From positions 1-10,248 of the forward strand of contig JAKAUH010000718.1 of NCBI GenBank assembly GCA_021818605.1: a stretch of 10,248 nt of DNA. The letters are read 5' to 3'. How positions within the stretch are numbered: the stretch's first letter is position 1; every line of letters begins with the position of its first letter. A program made the position numbers and the translations under genes. Of the stretch, positions 1 through 6,960 are shown piece by piece. This stretch comes from Planctomycetota bacterium. Its GTDB lineage: Bacteria; Planctomycetota; Planctomycetia; Isosphaerales; Isosphaeraceae. Under the pieces are notes generated by a model. That model did no database searches and was not told the origin of the DNA. It worked only from the letters and a program-made list of their open reading frames with translations.

Positions 1-1
1 C

Positions 2-496
2 CTGCTCGAGCAGGGCGTGGCCCGCGACGCAGCCGACGCCGAACGGCTCGCCGCGCTGGGGGACGGCAGCCTGCGCCGTGCCCTCGACCTGGCCGACGAG
101 GCGCTCGGTCGCTTCCGCCGTGCCCTGATCGACGAGCTGGCCGCTGACCATGGATTCGACCCGCCCGCGATGGCCCATCGCGTTCTGGATCACGTCAAGC
201 AATCAGGCAAGGAGTCGGTCGACCAGCGTCGCCGCGCGACGCTGCTGGTCGGCGAGCTGGCGCGGTTCTTCCGGGGCGTGCTCTGGCAGACCGCCGGGAT
301 CGAGCCGCCGTCCGCCGACCCGGCCGACCGCCACGCGGTCGAGGCGATCGCCGCGCGGCTCGAGCCGGAGGACGTTCTGATCCTGGCCGATCGCTGCCTC
401 GAGGCGGATTATCAGATCGATCGCCGGCTGGCGGTGAACCTGATCCTCGAATCGCTCACCCACGACCTGGGCATCATCCTCAACGCCCGTCGATGA
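2..496 (+). CDS. holB: DNA polymerase III subunit delta' (C-terminal part, 5' end outside window)
   Basis: Only the last 164 residues are visible; the frame is already open at the left edge, so the true start lies upstream and an internal GTG at 17 is not a convincing start. Delta' is a non-catalytic AAA+-type subunit of the clamp loader, which places the beta sliding clamp on primed DNA. The visible part fits its C-terminal region: a segment 'LAALGDGSLRRALDLADE', resembling the 'a.gs.grAl.la.e' helix that follows the AAA+ lid, then an all-helical domain including 'RRRATLLVGELARFFRGVLW' and a closing 'DRRLAVNLILESL' helix that resembles the collar-domain ending of delta' proteins. No Walker A or zinc module can be seen because they would lie upstream. 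The gene ends at TGA with a 232-bp gap before the next gene. The alternative is another clamp-loader ATPase such as gamma/tau; delta' fits better because the protein ends directly after the collar-like helices. Confidence 0.72.
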   Translation: MLEQGVARDAADAERLAALGDGSLRRALDLADEALGRFRRALIDELAADHGFDPPAMAHRVLDHVKQSGKESVDQRRRATLLVGELARFFRGVLWQTAGIEPPSADPADRHAVEAIAARLEPEDVLILADRCLEADYQIDRRLAVNLILESLTHDLGIILNARR

Positions 497-728
497 TGCC
501 GTCGATTGGCGACAATAGCGACCCCACCCACGAGCGACATCTCTGGTACGTAAAGAACGGTGAGTCTATGTAAATAATGCGCTAAACTCGCCCGAAAGCC
601 GATCTCTTTTCCGATACGATTCCGGTTGGACGGCGCACGGTCGAATCCGGACTGCCGTTTACGGCCCAACGCGCAGCGCCGCTGCACGCACTAGACCACG
701 GAATCTCGCGAGGAAGGGATCCAGATTT
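497..728. other. Intergenic region, probable promoter area of the sulfotransferase gene
   Basis: This 232-bp stretch has no credible gene. It contains an AT-richer patch around 551-586 (with 'TATGTAAATAATG' at 567-579) that stands out from the GC-rich surroundings and could hold a promoter, but I cannot pair a convincing -35 with a -10. A good ribosome binding site, AGGAAGG at 711-717, lies 11 nt before the ATG at 729 and supports that start. No strong terminator hairpin follows the upstream gene. Confidence 0.4.
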
Positions 729-1493
729 ATGTCTGCATGCGTATGCGGTGATCGTGCACTTTTCCTGCATATTCCCAAGACGGGCGGATCCTGGGTCGAA
801 TCGACCTTGAAGGCGCACGGACTGGGCGACGAGAAAGTGGCGACGATCGACGGCGTGACGTGGCGGCATGCGCCGCTACCGATGCTCCGGCAATCATTCG
901 ATTTTACCTTTACATTTGTCAGGCATCCGCTGAGCTGGTACGAATCGTGGTGGAAGTTTCAGGCGGGCCAGTGGCAGATTTTCGAGCCCGGTGTGTGGCA
1001 CCCGCAGCGGACCCTCGAGCGCTGCCAGTCCGACGACTTCTCGGAGTTCATCCGCCTGATGATCCGCCACGAGCCGGGATATGTCAGCCGGATGTACGAG
1101 TGGTTCATCGGCCCGCCCGGACATGATTACGTGCAGTTTGTCGGGCGTCAGGAGACGCTGGCCGGCGATCTGGTCGAGGTTCTGACGAGGCTGGGCTGCG
1201 AGTTCGACGTCGAGATGGTCCGCCAGGCCCCGCGGGCCAACGAGAGCCCGAAGCAAATGGGCGAACCGGTCTGGGATCCCGGGTTGCGAGCGAGGGTTCT
1301 CGAGCTCGAGGCACCGGCGGTCGCGCGATTCTACCGGGGATGGGCGGAACCTCAGGGGCTGGTCCAGCCGCGTCGACGATTGGGCCTGATGGGCAGGATG
1401 GCGACGAGGCTGGGCAGAGGGCACGGCCGGTCCAACGGTTCCCTGTGGAAGGGCCGATCTGGCGAGAGAGAGTCGCTTCGTTCGACAGGCTGA
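729..1493 (+). CDS. PAPS-dependent sulfotransferase family protein (Sulfotransfer_2-like)
   Basis: This 254-residue protein probably transfers a sulfonate group from 3'-phosphoadenosine-5'-phosphosulfate to a hydroxyl of an unknown acceptor such as a polysaccharide or lipid. Evidence is the two cofactor motifs in the right order: the 5'-phosphosulfate loop 'HIPKTGGSWVES' at residues 14-25, with Lys17, and the 3'-phosphate motif 'FVRHPLSW' at 63-70, with Arg65 and Ser69. A later 'QFVGRQETLAGDL' resembles the 'iGrfEnl..Dl' block of Golgi-type sulfotransferases and their bacterial relatives. No signal peptide or membrane segment is visible, so it should be cytoplasmic. The ATG is chosen because AGGAAGG lies 11 nt upstream and the cofactor loop begins soon after. 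The last ~40 residues are Arg/Gly/Ser-rich and unlike a folded domain; the final codons and stop fall in a duplicated 22-bp repeat. The 5' part is less GC-rich than neighbouring genes. Family is confident; substrate unknown. Confidence 0.85.
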   Translation: MSACVCGDRALFLHIPKTGGSWVESTLKAHGLGDEKVATIDGVTWRHAPLPMLRQSFDFTFTFVRHPLSWYESWWKFQAGQWQIFEPGVWHPQRTLERCQSDDFSEFIRLMIRHEPGYVSRMYEWFIGPPGHDYVQFVGRQETLAGDLVEVLTRLGCEFDVEMVRQAPRANESPKQMGEPVWDPGLRARVLELEAPAVARFYRGWAEPQGLVQPRRRLGLMGRMATRLGRGHGRSNGSLWKGRSGERESLRSTG

Positions 1494-1514
1494 GTCGCTT
1501 CGTTCGACAGGCTG
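1471..1514. repeat. Perfect tandem duplication of a 22-bp unit
   Basis: Two identical, directly adjacent 22-bp copies lie at 1471-1492 and 1493-1514, each beginning AGTCGCTTCG and ending CGACAGGCTG. The sulfotransferase stop codon (1491-1493) spans their junction, so copy 1 is translated as the protein's last residues and copy 2 is non-coding. After copy 2, CGTTC (1501-1505) and GAACG (1514-1518) can form a short stem. The core 'TTCGACAGGCT' resembles the dispersed intergenic repeats seen in many bacterial genomes; that link is inference from memory and not a search result. Confidence 0.85.
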
Positions 1515-1624
1515 AACGCGGCGGTCCGGTTTGGGGCCGCCCACACGGCGCGGGATCGGCTACAATGGGCGTAGCGACGGCTGGTAGACGCCGGCCGATC
1601 CTGGACCGCCGGAGCCGTGGTTCC

Positions 1625-2029
1625 ATGCTTTCGATGCTGTTCGCTTACGAGACTCTCATGCCGGGCGATGCTGCCGAGGCAGAGAGTGGATGCTGGCGCG
1701 CCGAGGCCGTGCGCGGCCGGCTCTTCGACCTGGGAGCCTATCCGGCCCTGGTCGACCTCAACGACCCGGCCGCCGGCTGGGTCGAGGGTTTCGTCCGGCC
1801 TGTGGGCGCGGGCGAGCTGGAATCGTGTCTCGACCCGTGGGAAGGGGTCGGCGAGGGGCTCTACCGCCGCGTGGAGACGACAACGCGCGGCTCGTGCCGC
1901 GTGTGGGTTTACGTCTACAATCGGCCGGTGCCGGCCGAGGCTCGTGGTCCCCTCGTCCGCTGGAACGGACCGCGGCGGGCCCCGAGGTTCGTGTCGGCTG
2001 CCGACGTTCAGCCAGGGGAGACGGACTGA
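1625..2029 (+). CDS. Gamma-glutamylcyclotransferase-like (AIG2/GGCT fold) protein
   Basis: This 134-residue protein fits the small gamma-glutamylcyclotransferase fold, whose known members release 5-oxoproline from gamma-glutamyl amino acids, gamma-glutamylamines or glutathione. Visible hallmarks are the N-terminal 'FAYETLMPG' (residues 6-14; the family normally has 'YGTL'), 'GRLFDLGAYPALV' at 31-43, matching the 'G.l.dlg.yPal' segment, and 'LDPWEGVGEGLYRR' at 69-82, where Glu73 aligns with the conserved 'ld..Eg....Y.R' acidic residue. The closing 'VWVYVYNRP' is the usual last strand. The Gly-to-Glu change in YGTL, in the substrate-binding turn, could alter specificity. The ATG at 1625 is preferred because GGAG lies at 1611-1614 and homology starts at once; ATG at 1634 is an alternative. 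It is cytoplasmic, and its TGA overlaps the decarboxylase ATG by one base, implying translational coupling. Substrate not assigned. Confidence 0.82.
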   Translation: MLSMLFAYETLMPGDAAEAESGCWRAEAVRGRLFDLGAYPALVDLNDPAAGWVEGFVRPVGAGELESCLDPWEGVGEGLYRRVETTTRGSCRVWVYVYNRPVPAEARGPLVRWNGPRRAPRFVSAADVQPGETD

Positions 2030-3825
2030 TGGCGAGCACTTCGCGGAGAGGGTCTGCCCGCGCCGGGTCGAACCGAGCAGGCCGCAACGGATCACCGGCC
2101 ACGACCGAGGCCGCCGTGCCAGCCCCGGCAACTGCGACTGCGACGGCGACGGCGACAGGGACAGCGACGACGCCCGCGGTCGCGACCGTGGGCCAGTACC
2201 TCATCGACCGGCTGGGCGTGCTGGGCGTCGAGCACGTCTTCGGCATCCCGGGCGATTACGTGCTCCAGCTTTACAAGCTGATCGAGGAGAGCCCGATCCG
2301 TCTGGTGGGGATGACGCGCGAGGACAGCGCCGGCTTCGCCGCTGACGCCTACGCGCGGATCCACGGCCTGGGCTGCATCTGCGTGACCTACTGCGTCGGC
2401 GGGCTGTCGACCTGCAACAGCATTGCCGGCGCCTACGCCGAGAAGTCGCCAGTGATCGTGCTGGCCGGCTCGCCGGGGCTCTCCGAGCGGGCTCGCAATC
2501 CCCTGCTCCACCACAAGGTCAAGGGATTCGAGACCCAGTTCGAGGTGTTCGAGAAGATCACGGTCGCCTCGGCCGTGCTGGATCGGCCGGAGACCGCCTT
2601 GCAGGAGATCGACCGCGTACTCGAGGCGGCCCTGCGATACAAGCGGCCGGTGTACCTCGAACTGCCCCGCGACCAGGTGATGGCCCGAACGCTCAAACCG
2701 CACCGGCCCCCCGAGGGACTGCCGCCCAGCGACCCCGATGCGCTGCGCGAGGCCCTCGACGAGGCCATCGCCCTGCTCGAGAAGGCCGAGCGACCCGTCA
2801 TCCTGGCCGACGTCGAGATTCACCGCTTCTCGCTCCAGGACGAGCTGTTGCGCCTGGCCGAGTCGACCGGCATGCCGATCGCCACGACGATTCTGGGCAA
2901 AAGCGTGATCTCCGAGGCCCATCCGCTGTTTGCCGGTGTCTATGAGGGCGCCATGGGCCGCGCCGAGGTCACCGAGCTGGTCGAGTCAGCCGACTGCCTG
3001 CTGATGCTCGGCTGCTTCCTCACCGACATCAACCTGGGCATCTTCACGGCCAAGCTGGACCCGTCGCGCTGCATCGACGCGACCAGCGAGAACCTGAGGA
3101 TCCGCCATCACCACTACCGCGAGGTGCGGCTGGACGACTTCATTCGGGGCCTGATCGAGCGGCGTCCCAATGTCCGCCGCACCGCGATCCCGCCGCGGTC
3201 GAATCCGTTCACTTTCGAGAAGCCGCCCGAGGCCGGCGACGCGATGACCTCGCAGTTGCTCTTCGACCGGCTCAACCGGCTGCTGGCCGAGTGTCCCGAC
3301 ATGACCGTGATCGCCGACATCGGCGACTCCCTCTTCGGTGCCGCGGACCTCGAGATGCACCGTCACACCGAGTTCCTCAGCCCGGCGTACTACACCTCGA
3401 TGGGCTTCGGCATTCCAGCGGCGGTGGGCGCCAGCATGGCGAATCCGACCCCCAGGATTCTCGTGGTGGTGGGCGACGGCGCGTTCCAGATGACGGGCAT
3501 GGAACTCTCGACGATCGCGCAGCACGGGCTCAACCCGATCGTGGTACTTGTGAATAACCACGGCTACACGACCGAACGGTTCCTGCTCGAGGGAAGCTTC
3601 AACAACATCCGCGACTGGGCCTATCACCGGATTCCCGAGGTGCTGGGCGGCGGCCGCGGGTTCGAGGTGCGGACCCTCGGCGAGCTGGATGCCTCGCTGC
3701 GCGAGGCCCTGGCGAACACGACGGGCTACAGTCTGATCAACGTGCACCTGGACTCGTACGACCGCAGCCCGGCGCTCGAGCGGCTCGCCAGCCGGCTGTC
3801 GAAGCTGGTGAAGTCGGAGTGCTGA
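2029..3825 (+). CDS. Thiamine-diphosphate 2-oxo-acid decarboxylase (pyruvate/indolepyruvate decarboxylase family)
   Basis: The 598-residue product should decarboxylate a 2-oxo acid to an aldehyde using ThDP and Mg2+. Three domains are visible: pyrimidine-binding (~53-215), central (~235-395) and diphosphate-binding (~405-575). Family catalytic residues are all present: Asp76 in 'GIPGDY', cofactor-activating Glu98 ahead of 'AADAYAR', the His161-His162 pair in 'LLHHKVKGFE', and Glu516 in 'NNHGYTTE'. The ThDP signature runs from Gly482-Asp483-Gly484 to Asn509-Asn510. The HH pair and GYTxE distinguish it from acetolactate synthase and other ThDP enzymes. Thr515 sits where Zymomonas pyruvate decarboxylase has Ile, a position linked to substrate size, so branched or aromatic 2-oxo acids are possible (inference). 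The first ~50 residues are a basic, Ala/Thr low-complexity extension. The start at 2029 is backed by GGGGAG at 2015-2020 and the TGATG overlap; a GTG at 2188 lacks a ribosome site. No dehydrogenase neighbour, so the fate of the aldehyde is unknown. Confidence 0.9.
   Translation: MASTSRRGSARAGSNRAGRNGSPATTEAAVPAPATATATATATGTATTPAVATVGQYLIDRLGVLGVEHVFGIPGDYVLQLYKLIEESPIRLVGMTREDSAGFAADAYARIHGLGCICVTYCVGGLSTCNSIAGAYAEKSPVIVLAGSPGLSERARNPLLHHKVKGFETQFEVFEKITVASAVLDRPETALQEIDRVLEAALRYKRPVYLELPRDQVMARTLKPHRPPEGLPPSDPDALREALDEAIALLEKAERPVILADVEIHRFSLQDELLRLAESTGMPIATTILGKSVISEAHPLFAGVYEGAMGRAEVTELVESADCLLMLGCFLTDINLGIFTAKLDPSRCIDATSENLRIRHHHYREVRLDDFIRGLIERRPNVRRTAIPPRSNPFTFEKPPEAGDAMTSQLLFDRLNRLLAECPDMTVIADIGDSLFGAADLEMHRHTEFLSPAYYTSMGFGIPAAVGASMANPTPRILVVVGDGAFQMTGMELSTIAQHGLNPIVVLVNNHGYTTERFLLEGSFNNIRDWAYHRIPEVLGGGRGFEVRTLGELDASLREALANTTGYSLINVHLDSYDRSPALERLASRLSKLVKSEC
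2128..2169 (+). repeat. In-frame GCNACN hexanucleotide repeat (Ala-Thr tract)
   Basis: Seven consecutive six-base units encode Ala-Thr x5, Gly-Thr, Ala-Thr at residues 34-47 of the decarboxylase, inside its disordered N-terminal extension. Units differ mainly at third positions (ACT, ACG, ACA), so the array is partly degenerate and probably old, though still able to change length by slippage in steps of two residues without breaking the frame. Confidence 0.8.
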
Positions 3826-3850
3826 GAGCCTGTGAAGAAATCGACTCCGA

Positions 3851-3931
3851 AGGGCAGATAGAAGAGAGCGAATGACTGCAAGTGAAGAATCTGTGTGCTG
3901 TTATGCTGCTTCGCTCTCTGCTCTCTGCTCT
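3851..3931. repeat. Long imperfect inverted repeat after the decarboxylase gene
   Basis: The segment 3854-3872 is complementary to 3910-3928 at 17 of 19 positions, with an unbroken 10-bp core (AGAGAGCGAA at 3863-3872, TTCGCTCTCT at 3910-3919) and a 37-nt loop. A wobble and two more pairs extend it to 3851-3931. It starts 26 bp after the decarboxylase stop. There is no T-run directly after the right arm, so it is not a classical intrinsic terminator; it could protect the 3' end of the transcript or be a remnant of a small mobile repeat. Confidence 0.55.
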
Positions 3932-3933
3932 CT
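3913..3933. repeat. Three tandem copies of the 7-mer GCTCTCT
   Basis: Exact heptamers at 3913-3919, 3920-3926 and 3927-3933 form a short non-coding simple repeat. The first two copies overlap the right arm of the inverted repeat described at 3851-3931, so the arm can pair in more than one register. Purely a sequence observation; no function assigned. Confidence 0.8.
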
Positions 3934-4028
3934 GCCCCTTTTCGACGACTCTTTCCCATCCTCTGAGACGTCCCAGGTGTTCCGAACCCGAGCATCTGGG
4001 AAAGCAATATCCTGGCGGGAAACGCCGA

Positions 4029-4064
4029 GAGGCCCGGATCGCCTCGTGGTGCGATCCGGCCCTC
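4029..4064. terminator. Strong stem-loop between convergent genes, candidate bidirectional terminator
   Basis: The arms 4029-4042 and 4051-4064 pair at 13 of 14 positions (one C-C mismatch) around an 8-nt loop, CTCGTGGT. The stem is GC-rich and lies in the 276-bp gap between two genes that point at each other, 37 bp past the minus-strand stop. Neither side has a T-tract, so it is not a textbook intrinsic terminator, but its position and strength suggest it ends or protects transcripts from both directions. A smaller GGCG/CGCC stem (4014-4026) lies next to it. Confidence 0.5.
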
Positions 4065-4101
4065 GGGTTGGTCGGTCTGAGCCTGGCCCCGGCGGGCTTG
4101 A

Positions 4102-6960
4102 TTACTCCGTGATGCCCTCCATGTGGGTACTCTTCGGAGTATTAAATCCGGGACGGCCGGTGGAATCCCTGTAGATCGGCCCCAGGTACATGGCATTCTG
4201 GTGCGTTTGCTGCACCGGGACGACGCCCTTGTAGATGCTGCCGATGTTGGGCGCGCGGTGGGTATAAGAGAGCGCCTTGCCGGAATGGAAGCGACTGCGG
4301 TCGTAGACCTTTCCGTTGAGGAGGATGCGAGGCTCCTTCTCCATGAAGATCCCGGTCGCTGCCTGGCCGCGGAGCGTCAGGTAGTTCTTCAGGTGCTGGC
4401 CCCGGTGGTTGAACGCGTAGATGCGCTCGTTGAAGCCGGGCGGGGGCAAGTACTGCTGCATCGCCACGGACAGCGGGATCGGGGCGTAGTTGTACGTCGA
4501 GAACTGCGAGATCGTGGGCACGAATTGCGAGGCACCAAACGGCGGGTTGTACGTCGTCGAGGTGACCGGACCGGGCGGGGCGACCGCGACCAGAGATGGG
4601 CTCGGTGTTGGGGTGGGTGAGATCCCTCCGCTCACCGTCACCTGGGCCGTACCTTTCCAGGTAAAGCCGGCCAGGGGCGAGGTCGAGAGGATGCTCCCGC
4701 TGACGGTCATGTTCTGGGTGCCGTTGGTGAGGTTCAGCGCCGACCTGGGCGAGACAACGAGGATGGCGTCCTGGATGCCGTTGAGCCAGTCGGCCTTGTT
4801 CGGGTCGGGGATCAGGGTGGCGCTCGCGTAGCTGTGGCCGTTGACGACCACAGGAGCGTTGGGATTGATGTCCGTGACGGGGTGGAAGACCTGGCCCGTC
4901 GAGGTCGTTGTCCCGAAGACATAGATCGACAGGTTGCTCGGGGTGGTGGCGTTGATGGCGAAGGGGCCCGTGGGCTGGTCGATGCCGATCGGGGGCTGGA
5001 TAATGTTGCTTGGCCCTGTGAGCGGCGGGATCAGGCCGCCCTGGATGACCATGGCGCCGCCGGCCTGGGTGGTGTTCGTGTTGTTCACGTTCTGTGTGAC
5101 GGCGTAACCGGGCGCACCGATGATGAAGTCTTCCTTCGAATCGCTGTCCGCGGTCACGCTGGTCGTCTGGAATCGGCTGGAGACCGAGGCCCCGAAGAAC
5201 GGCGGCGAGGTCGTGCTGACGGCGGGCGTGGTCAGGACGAACTGCTGGCCCGAAAGGGGTGAGGACTCCGCCGACAGCAGTGAATAAGTACCGGTCAACC
5301 CGCTGGTCCGGCCCGGGAGCAGATACGCGGCGCCGTTGTTGCTATTGAATCCCGGCGCGCCGACGAGGATCAGGCTCGGCTGGCCGGAAGTAATGTATCC
5401 GACGGGCGAGACCGAGTAACCCGCCAGGTTGTTGGCGGCGGCGCCTGTCATGAACAGGGGGCTGATCGAGGCGGGCGGGCTGGCCAGATTGATCGTGCCG
5501 GTGAGATACGAACTGCTCGAGCTGGACGCGCCGTAAAGGAGGGTCGCCATGCCTGCATTTGTCAGGGTAGAGGTCGAGTAATAGGGCGAGCCGATCAGGA
5601 TGTCGCTGTTGCTCGTGTTGCCGTCGAAGAACCCGCCCGAGCTGACCGCGTATCCGGTCTGACTGCCGCTCGGTCCCACGATTGTCGCGCCCGGTACGGC
5701 GCCGGTCGTCGTCGAGGCGGCTCCGACGTTCGCCAGGTTGATGTACCGCACGCTGTTGACGGTCTGGGCGAGCGAGGCCAGGCCCGAGCCGCCGTAGATC
5801 AGGTAGGCCGTCCCACCAGAGCCCTGGGAGGGTGCCCCGATCAGCAGGTCGTCCACGTTGCCCGAGGCACCGTTGACGTTTCCGGCATCGGCGACGCTGA
5901 AACCGGCCAGTGCGCCCGAGGTCGCCCCGGCAAAGACCGCGCTATTCGTCGCGCCGCTCTGGCCGATCGTACCCACGTTGATCGTCTGGGTCGCGCCCGA
6001 CAGGGCCGCTGTCGAGATGGCATAGACGGCGCCAGTGCCGCTGGTGCTGCCGACCGTGGCCTTGGGGGCCCCCAGGATCACGTCGCCGGCGCCATCGCCG
6101 AAGATGTTGAGTCCGCCGGCCACGGAGGATCCGAGCTGGCTGCCATCTACCGACGAGATAAAGGTAACGATGTTCAGGCCACTGTACTGGCTCGGGTTAT
6201 CGAGGTTGATCGTTTGCCCGACGTAATTGTTGAAGGTGCCGGAGATAAGGAAGGCGCGCCCGGTTCCCAGAGTGAGGTTATCCGAGGCGGCCGCGAACGG
6301 AGCGCCGATCAGGATGCCATAAGTGCCGTTGGGCATCCTCACGGATGCTACCGAGGCGCCGACGGCCCCGGTCAGTGACTGCGTGAGGCCCGTAAACTTG
6401 ATGAACGGAAACGGCAGGGACAACGCTTGGCCGGTGATGGGATTGTGCTGTTGGTTGGCGTACGTGCTAGTAAGGTCCGTGATGCTGGCCACGCGGTTGG
6501 TGGACGTATAGACGTAGTTCCCCGAGGAATTCTTGGCGAGCCAGTCGCTAACCTGAACGGCATTTGATGAGTTGATCGTGCTGGAGCCGAAGACGACGTA
6601 GACCGATCCGCCGGCATTGTTCGCCAGCGTCGTGGGGTTAGTGATCGTCGGCGCCCCGATGGCGAACGAATCGTAGCCACTGCCGTTGATGTTTCCCAGG
6701 TCCGAAACGCTCCAGCCAGCCCCCGCGCCCGGAACCGACTGAGAAGTCGACGTCGGCGTCGGCGTCGTCGTCTGGGGCGCCATGGCGAAATCCATCCCGT
6801 AGGGCGCTGTAGCGATGACAGGATTGGTGCTCGGGACCGTGCCGCCCAGGTCGATGGAGAGAAGCACCCGGCCTTCCAGTTGCTCGCCCCGGGGGCGAAT
6901 GGCTTCCTTGTCGCGCCGACGAGCGTCCGACTGCCGAGACCGGCCATTGCCGAAGAGCAT
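4102..6960 (-). CDS. Large exported FG-GAP beta-propeller protein with LEPR-XLL-type N-terminus
   Basis: This 952-residue protein is probably exported or surface-bound. The start is basic, followed by 'EQLEGRVLLS' (residues 26-35), resembling the LEPR-XLL signature of planctomycete surface proteins; there is no ordinary hydrophobic signal peptide. Seven FG-GAP-type motifs follow: IGAP at 101, 218 and 374, LGAP at 296, IGSP at 456, VGAP at 533 and IGAP at 614. Spacing is 77-82 residues except the first (117, an insertion at about 130-190). Seven such repeats fit a complete integrin-alpha-like seven-bladed propeller. The aspartate-rich calcium loops usual before each motif are mostly eroded. 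From 650 to 780 comes another beta-rich, Ser/Thr-rich part, then a Pro/Thr linker (781-800) and a 150-residue Tyr/Arg/His-rich C-terminal module that I do not recognise. The ATG at 6960 follows a strong purine-rich ribosome site. Likely roles are adhesion or matrix structure, which is inference; no catalytic motif is seen. Confidence 0.85.
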   Translation of the reverse strand: MLFGNGRSRQSDARRRDKEAIRPRGEQLEGRVLLSIDLGGTVPSTNPVIATAPYGMDFAMAPQTTTPTPTSTSQSVPGAGAGWSVSDLGNINGSGYDSFAIGAPTITNPTTLANNAGGSVYVVFGSSTINSSNAVQVSDWLAKNSSGNYVYTSTNRVASITDLTSTYANQQHNPITGQALSLPFPFIKFTGLTQSLTGAVGASVASVRMPNGTYGILIGAPFAAASDNLTLGTGRAFLISGTFNNYVGQTINLDNPSQYSGLNIVTFISSVDGSQLGSSVAGGLNIFGDGAGDVILGAPKATVGSTSGTGAVYAISTAALSGATQTINVGTIGQSGATNSAVFAGATSGALAGFSVADAGNVNGASGNVDDLLIGAPSQGSGGTAYLIYGGSGLASLAQTVNSVRYINLANVGAASTTTGAVPGATIVGPSGSQTGYAVSSGGFFDGNTSNSDILIGSPYYSTSTLTNAGMATLLYGASSSSSSYLTGTINLASPPASISPLFMTGAAANNLAGYSVSPVGYITSGQPSLILVGAPGFNSNNGAAYLLPGRTSGLTGTYSLLSAESSPLSGQQFVLTTPAVSTTSPPFFGASVSSRFQTTSVTADSDSKEDFIIGAPGYAVTQNVNNTNTTQAGGAMVIQGGLIPPLTGPSNIIQPPIGIDQPTGPFAINATTPSNLSIYVFGTTTSTGQVFHPVTDINPNAPVVVNGHSYASATLIPDPNKADWLNGIQDAILVVSPRSALNLTNGTQNMTVSGSILSTSPLAGFTWKGTAQVTVSGGISPTPTPSPSLVAVAPPGPVTSTTYNPPFGASQFVPTISQFSTYNYAPIPLSVAMQQYLPPPGFNERIYAFNHRGQHLKNYLTLRGQAATGIFMEKEPRILLNGKVYDRSRFHSGKALSYTHRAPNIGSIYKGVVPVQQTHQNAMYLGPIYRDSTGRPGFNTPKSTHMEGITE

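Noticed and set aside
1340..1624. Upstream extension of the cyclotransferase frame
   Set aside because: It overlaps the sulfotransferase C-terminus out of frame and has no family similarity; the start at 1625 has a ribosome site and immediate homology.
1690..2028. Upstream extension of the decarboxylase frame
   Set aside because: It overlaps the whole cyclotransferase gene in another frame and is Arg/Gly/Pro-rich; the ribosome site and TGATG overlap point to 2029.
2092..3747. Minus-strand open frames of 253 and 276 codons opposite the decarboxylase
   Set aside because: Both are antisense to highly conserved catalytic regions of the decarboxylase; composition-driven shadows.
3726..4196. Minus-strand and plus-strand open frames across the convergent spacer
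   Set aside because: They run through inverted repeats and into the ends of two well-supported genes, with no family features or good ribosome sites.
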